A stretch of DNA of 6,818 nucleotides from an uncultured Butyricicoccus sp. (GTDB lineage: Bacteria > Bacillota > Clostridia > Oscillospirales > Butyricicoccaceae): contig USLE01000069.1 in NCBI GenBank assembly GCA_900555465.1, positions 1 to 6,818 of the forward strand, read 5' to 3'. The notes beneath the pieces were generated by a model. The model was not told where the DNA came from and searched no databases. It saw nothing but the letters and a program-made list of their open reading frames with translations. Shown piece by piece: positions 4,351 through 6,818 of this stretch (positions are counted from its first letter, which is position 1; every line of letters starts with the position of its first letter). The translations under genes were made by a program, and so were the position numbers.

Positions 4351-6696
4351 ATGGCAATAGAGAATAAATACCGTGTGCACGAGGTCGCGAAAGACTTCGG
4401 CACCTCGACCAAGGAGATCACGGAGATCCTGACCGAATACTGCACCACCCCGAAAAACCACATGCAGGTGCTGGGAGATGAGGAGCTGTCCGTCATTTTC
4501 GAGTATATGACCCAGCATCATCAGGTGGCGGATATCGAGCAGACCCTGAACGCGCAGATGGCGGCCCGCCAGCCGGCCCAGAAGCTGGCGCAGGACGCAA
4601 AGCCTGCCGCCGCTGCGCCCGCGCAGAAGGAGAATAAGCCCTCGGAGCCTGCAAAGCAGCCCGAGGCGGAAAAGCCCGCCCAGCCGGTGCAGAGCAAGGT
4701 CAAGCAGGTGCACCGCATCGACACCCGCGGCACGGGCGACGTCAACCTCGCCAAGTACGACGACCACGTCGACAAGCTGGTTGACGCCAAGGCCGAGCGC
4801 ATGGAGTCCCGCGGCCCCAAGAAGCAGAAGCTGACCAAGAAGTCCGAGCAGCGCTCCAAGCCCTTCGGCAACAAGCGCCGTCAGGAGGAGCAGGAGAAGA
4901 TGAAGCGCCTGCAGCGCCAGCAGCAGATGGCGGCGCTCAAGAAGATCCCGGTCAAGGTTATGATCCCGGACGAGATCTCGGTCGGCGAACTGGCCAGCCG
5001 CATGAAGCGCACTGCGGCGGACGTCATCAAGGGCCTGATCAAGCTGGGCGTCATGGCGTCGGTTTCCGAGATCATCGACTTCGACACCGCCGCGATCGTC
5101 GCGGAGGAGATGGGCTGCAAGGTCGAAAAGGAAGTCCATGTCACGATCGAGGAGCAGCTGTTTGACGAGCGCGAGGACCGCGAGGAGGACCTCGAGCCGC
5201 GCGATCCGGTCGTTGTCGTTATGGGCCACGTTGACCACGGCAAGACCTCGCTGCTCGACGCGATCCGCAAGACCAAGGTCACCGAGGGTGAGGCCGGCGG
5301 CATCACCCAGCACATCGGTGCGTACCGCGTCAAGGTAAACGACAAGCAGATCACCTTCCTCGATACCCCGGGCCATGCGGCGTTCACCTCCATGCGTGCG
5401 CGCGGCGCGCAGGTCACGGATATCGCGATCCTGGTCGTCGCGGCGGACGACGGCGTCATGCCGCAGACCATCGAGGCGATCAACCACGCCAAGGCGGCGA
5501 ACGTGCCGATCATCGTGGCGGTCAACAAGATCGACAAGCCGGGCGCGAACCCGGACCGCGTGCTCCAGCAGCTGACCGAGTACGAGATCGTACCCGAGGA
5601 GTGGGGCGGCGACACGATCGTCTGCCAGATCTCGGCCAAGTTCGGCCAGGGCATTGAGAACCTGCTCGAAATGGTGCTGCTGACTGCGGAAATGGCCGAC
5701 CTCAAGGCCAACCCGAACCGCAAGGCGCACGGCACGGTCATCGAGGCCAAGCTGGATAAGGGGCGCGGCCCGGTTGCGACCCTGCTCGTGCAGAACGGCA
5801 CGCTGCATACCGGCGATACGGTTATCGCGGGCACGGCGGTCGGCCGCGTGCGCGCCATGACCAACGACGACGGCAAAAAGATCCAGCAGGCCGGCCCGTC
5901 TGTTCCGGTTGAGATCATCGGTCTGGCCGAGGTGCCGGGCGCGGGCGACATCTTCGACGCGGTAGACGACGAGAAGATGGCGCGCGAGCTGGTCGAGCAG
6001 CGCAAGGACAAGGAGAAGGAAGAGCGCAACAAGCTGTTCCACAAGGTCACGCTCGACAACCTGTTCGCCTCCATTCAGGAGGGCGAGATGAAGGAACTGA
6101 ACATCATCGTCAAGGCGGACGTACAGGGTTCGGTCGAGGCGCTGCGCGCGTCGCTCGAGAAGCTCTCGAACGACGAGGTGCGCGTCAAGGTCATCCACGG
6201 CGCGGTCGGCGCGATCAACGAGTCCGACGTTATGCTGGCTTCCGCTTCGGGCGCGATCATCGTCGGCTTCAACGTGCGTCCTGACCGCACGGCGACCGAC
6301 TCCGCGCACCAGCAGGGCGTGGATATGCGCATGTACCGCGTCATCTACGACTGCATCGAGGAGATGGAGCAGGCCATGAAGGGTATGCTCGAGCCCAAGT
6401 TCAAGGAAGTCGTGCTCGGCCACGCCGAGGTGCGCCAGGTGTTCAAGATCACGGGCGCGGGCGCTGTTGCGGGCTGCTATGTGCAGGACGGCACCATCCG
6501 CCGCAACGCCGAGGTGCGCGTTGTGCGTGACGGCATTGTGTTCCACGAGGGTCACCTCAACACCCTCAAGCGCTTCAAGGACGACGTCAAGGAAGTTGCT
6601 TCCGGGTATGAATGCGGCATGAGCATCGAAAACTATAACGACATCAAGGAGCAGGATATCATCGAGTGCTTCGTGATGGAGGAAGTAAAGCAGTAA
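4351..6696 (+). CDS. infB: Translation initiation factor IF-2
   Basis: IF2 is the GTPase that brings initiator tRNA to the 30S subunit and promotes 50S joining. The 781 residues contain an IF2_N domain (about 1-55, [14 protein letters not shown]), an Ala/Pro/Lys/Gln-rich linker (about 65-190), a second IF2_N-like domain (about 200-265), and the GTPase domain with G1 GHVDHGKT (292-299), G2 GGITQHIG (316-323), G3 DTPGH (338-342), G4 NKID (392-395) and G5 SAK (428-430). Beta-barrel domain II, domain III (from about 571) and the initiator-tRNA-binding C2 domain (from about 685, [11 protein letters not shown]) follow. All GTPase motifs are intact. ATG 4351 has AAGGAGG (4336-4342) eight bases upstream; an in-frame TTG at 4345 is too close to that site. 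It is the last gene seen in the operon. Confidence 0.98.
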   Translation: MAIENKYRVHEVAKDFGTSTKEITEILTEYCTTPKNHMQVLGDEELSVIFEYMTQHHQVADIEQTLNAQMAARQPAQKLAQDAKPAAAAPAQKENKPSEPAKQPEAEKPAQPVQSKVKQVHRIDTRGTGDVNLAKYDDHVDKLVDAKAERMESRGPKKQKLTKKSEQRSKPFGNKRRQEEQEKMKRLQRQQQMAALKKIPVKVMIPDEISVGELASRMKRTAADVIKGLIKLGVMASVSEIIDFDTAAIVAEEMGCKVEKEVHVTIEEQLFDEREDREEDLEPRDPVVVVMGHVDHGKTSLLDAIRKTKVTEGEAGGITQHIGAYRVKVNDKQITFLDTPGHAAFTSMRARGAQVTDIAILVVAADDGVMPQTIEAINHAKAANVPIIVAVNKIDKPGANPDRVLQQLTEYEIVPEEWGGDTIVCQISAKFGQGIENLLEMVLLTAEMADLKANPNRKAHGTVIEAKLDKGRGPVATLLVQNGTLHTGDTVIAGTAVGRVRAMTNDDGKKIQQAGPSVPVEIIGLAEVPGAGDIFDAVDDEKMARELVEQRKDKEKEERNKLFHKVTLDNLFASIQEGEMKELNIIVKADVQGSVEALRASLEKLSNDEVRVKVIHGAVGAINESDVMLASASGAIIVGFNVRPDRTATDSAHQQGVDMRMYRVIYDCIEEMEQAMKGMLEPKFKEVVLGHAEVRQVFKITGAGAVAGCYVQDGTIRRNAEVRVVRDGIVFHEGHLNTLKRFKDDVKEVASGYECGMSIENYNDIKEQDIIECFVMEEVKQ

Positions 6697-6702
6697 AACT
6701 GC

Positions 6703-6729
6703 TCTAAGGGGGACGCTGTCCCCCTTAGA
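6703..6729. terminator. Hairpin directly after infB
   Basis: A perfect 12-bp stem pairs 6703-6714 with 6718-6729 around loop GCT; its core is five G against five C. It starts seven bases after the infB stop. No T-run follows it (TATCCAAAAAG), so by itself it is a doubtful terminator and might serve as a 3' stabiliser. Confidence 0.5.
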
Positions 6730-6731
6730 TA

Positions 6732-6762
6732 TCCAAAAAGTTCCCGGAGGAAACTTTTTGGA
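6732..6762 (+). terminator. Terminator-like hairpin with internal A/T tracts after infB
   Basis: Bases 6732-6742 pair with 6752-6762; after a bulged A (6751), CC (6743-6744) pairs with GG (6749-6750) around loop CGGA. The right arm contains CTTTTTGGA, so the T-tract is inside the stem, the same design as the hairpin at 776-808. It may end or attenuate the operon transcript in either direction. Confidence 0.55.
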
Positions 6763-6772
6763 ATAACCCCCT

Positions 6773-6813
6773 CTCGTCCGCACGGCGGACGAGGCCGCGC
6801 CGCCGCGGCGCGG
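6773..6813. other. Two further GC-rich hairpins at the window end
   Basis: CTCGTCCGC (6773-6781) pairs perfectly with GCGGACGAG (6785-6793) around a 3-base loop. Immediately after, CCGCGCCG (6795-6802) pairs with CGGCGCGG (6806-6813). No T-runs follow. Together with the two preceding hairpins they make a run of four structures in 110 bases; the window ends before the next gene. Confidence 0.6.
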
Positions 6814-6818
6814 GCAGC

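Noticed and set aside
4024..6783. Long open frame of 919 codons on the minus strand
   Set aside because: It is antisense to infB and ylxQ and arises from GC-rich codon bias. The product is His/Asp/Arg/Leu-rich low-complexity sequence with no recognisable domain, while the + strand carries full IF2 motifs.

Overview
The window is a conserved housekeeping stretch of a Gram-positive, GC-rich genome. Bacillota, class Clostridia, is the best guess, possibly Oscillospirales. The basis is the order rimP-nusA-ylxR-ylxQ-infB, a Bacillota-style NusA ending after its KH domains, a clostridial four-cysteine YlxR, and strong AGGAGG-type ribosome binding sites with some TTG starts. The taxonomy is inferred from gene content and sequence style only. 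All genes are on the + strand.

Layout: (1) The 3' end of rpoA, then complete rplQ, closes the ribosomal-protein alpha operon. (2) About 390 gene-free bases (571-961) are packed with at least seven consecutive hairpins; several are clear intrinsic terminators and the last is followed by 12 T. (3) One unrecognised gene, probably 962-1708, encodes a 248-residue protein with a membrane segment at each end. It has its own extended -10 promoter. (4) A second, very good promoter (1808-1836) and an ~85-base leader with a 13-bp GAAA-loop hairpin precede the transcription/translation operon rimP, nusA, ylxR, ylxQ, infB (1926-6696). (5) After infB the last ~120 bases are again a run of four hairpins; no rbfA is seen before the window ends.

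The genes act together in making and using ribosomes: RNA polymerase alpha, ribosomal protein L17, 30S maturation factor RimP, elongation/termination factor NusA, RNA-binding proteins YlxR and YlxQ, and initiation factor IF2. RimP and NusA both appear to start at TTG.

No new multi-gene system is evident. The leads worth checking are the leader hairpin before rimP (candidate NusA-dependent attenuator, and a possible Shine-Dalgarno switch), the two hairpin arrays, the orphan membrane protein, a well-placed internal start in infB, and the long basic tail of YlxQ.
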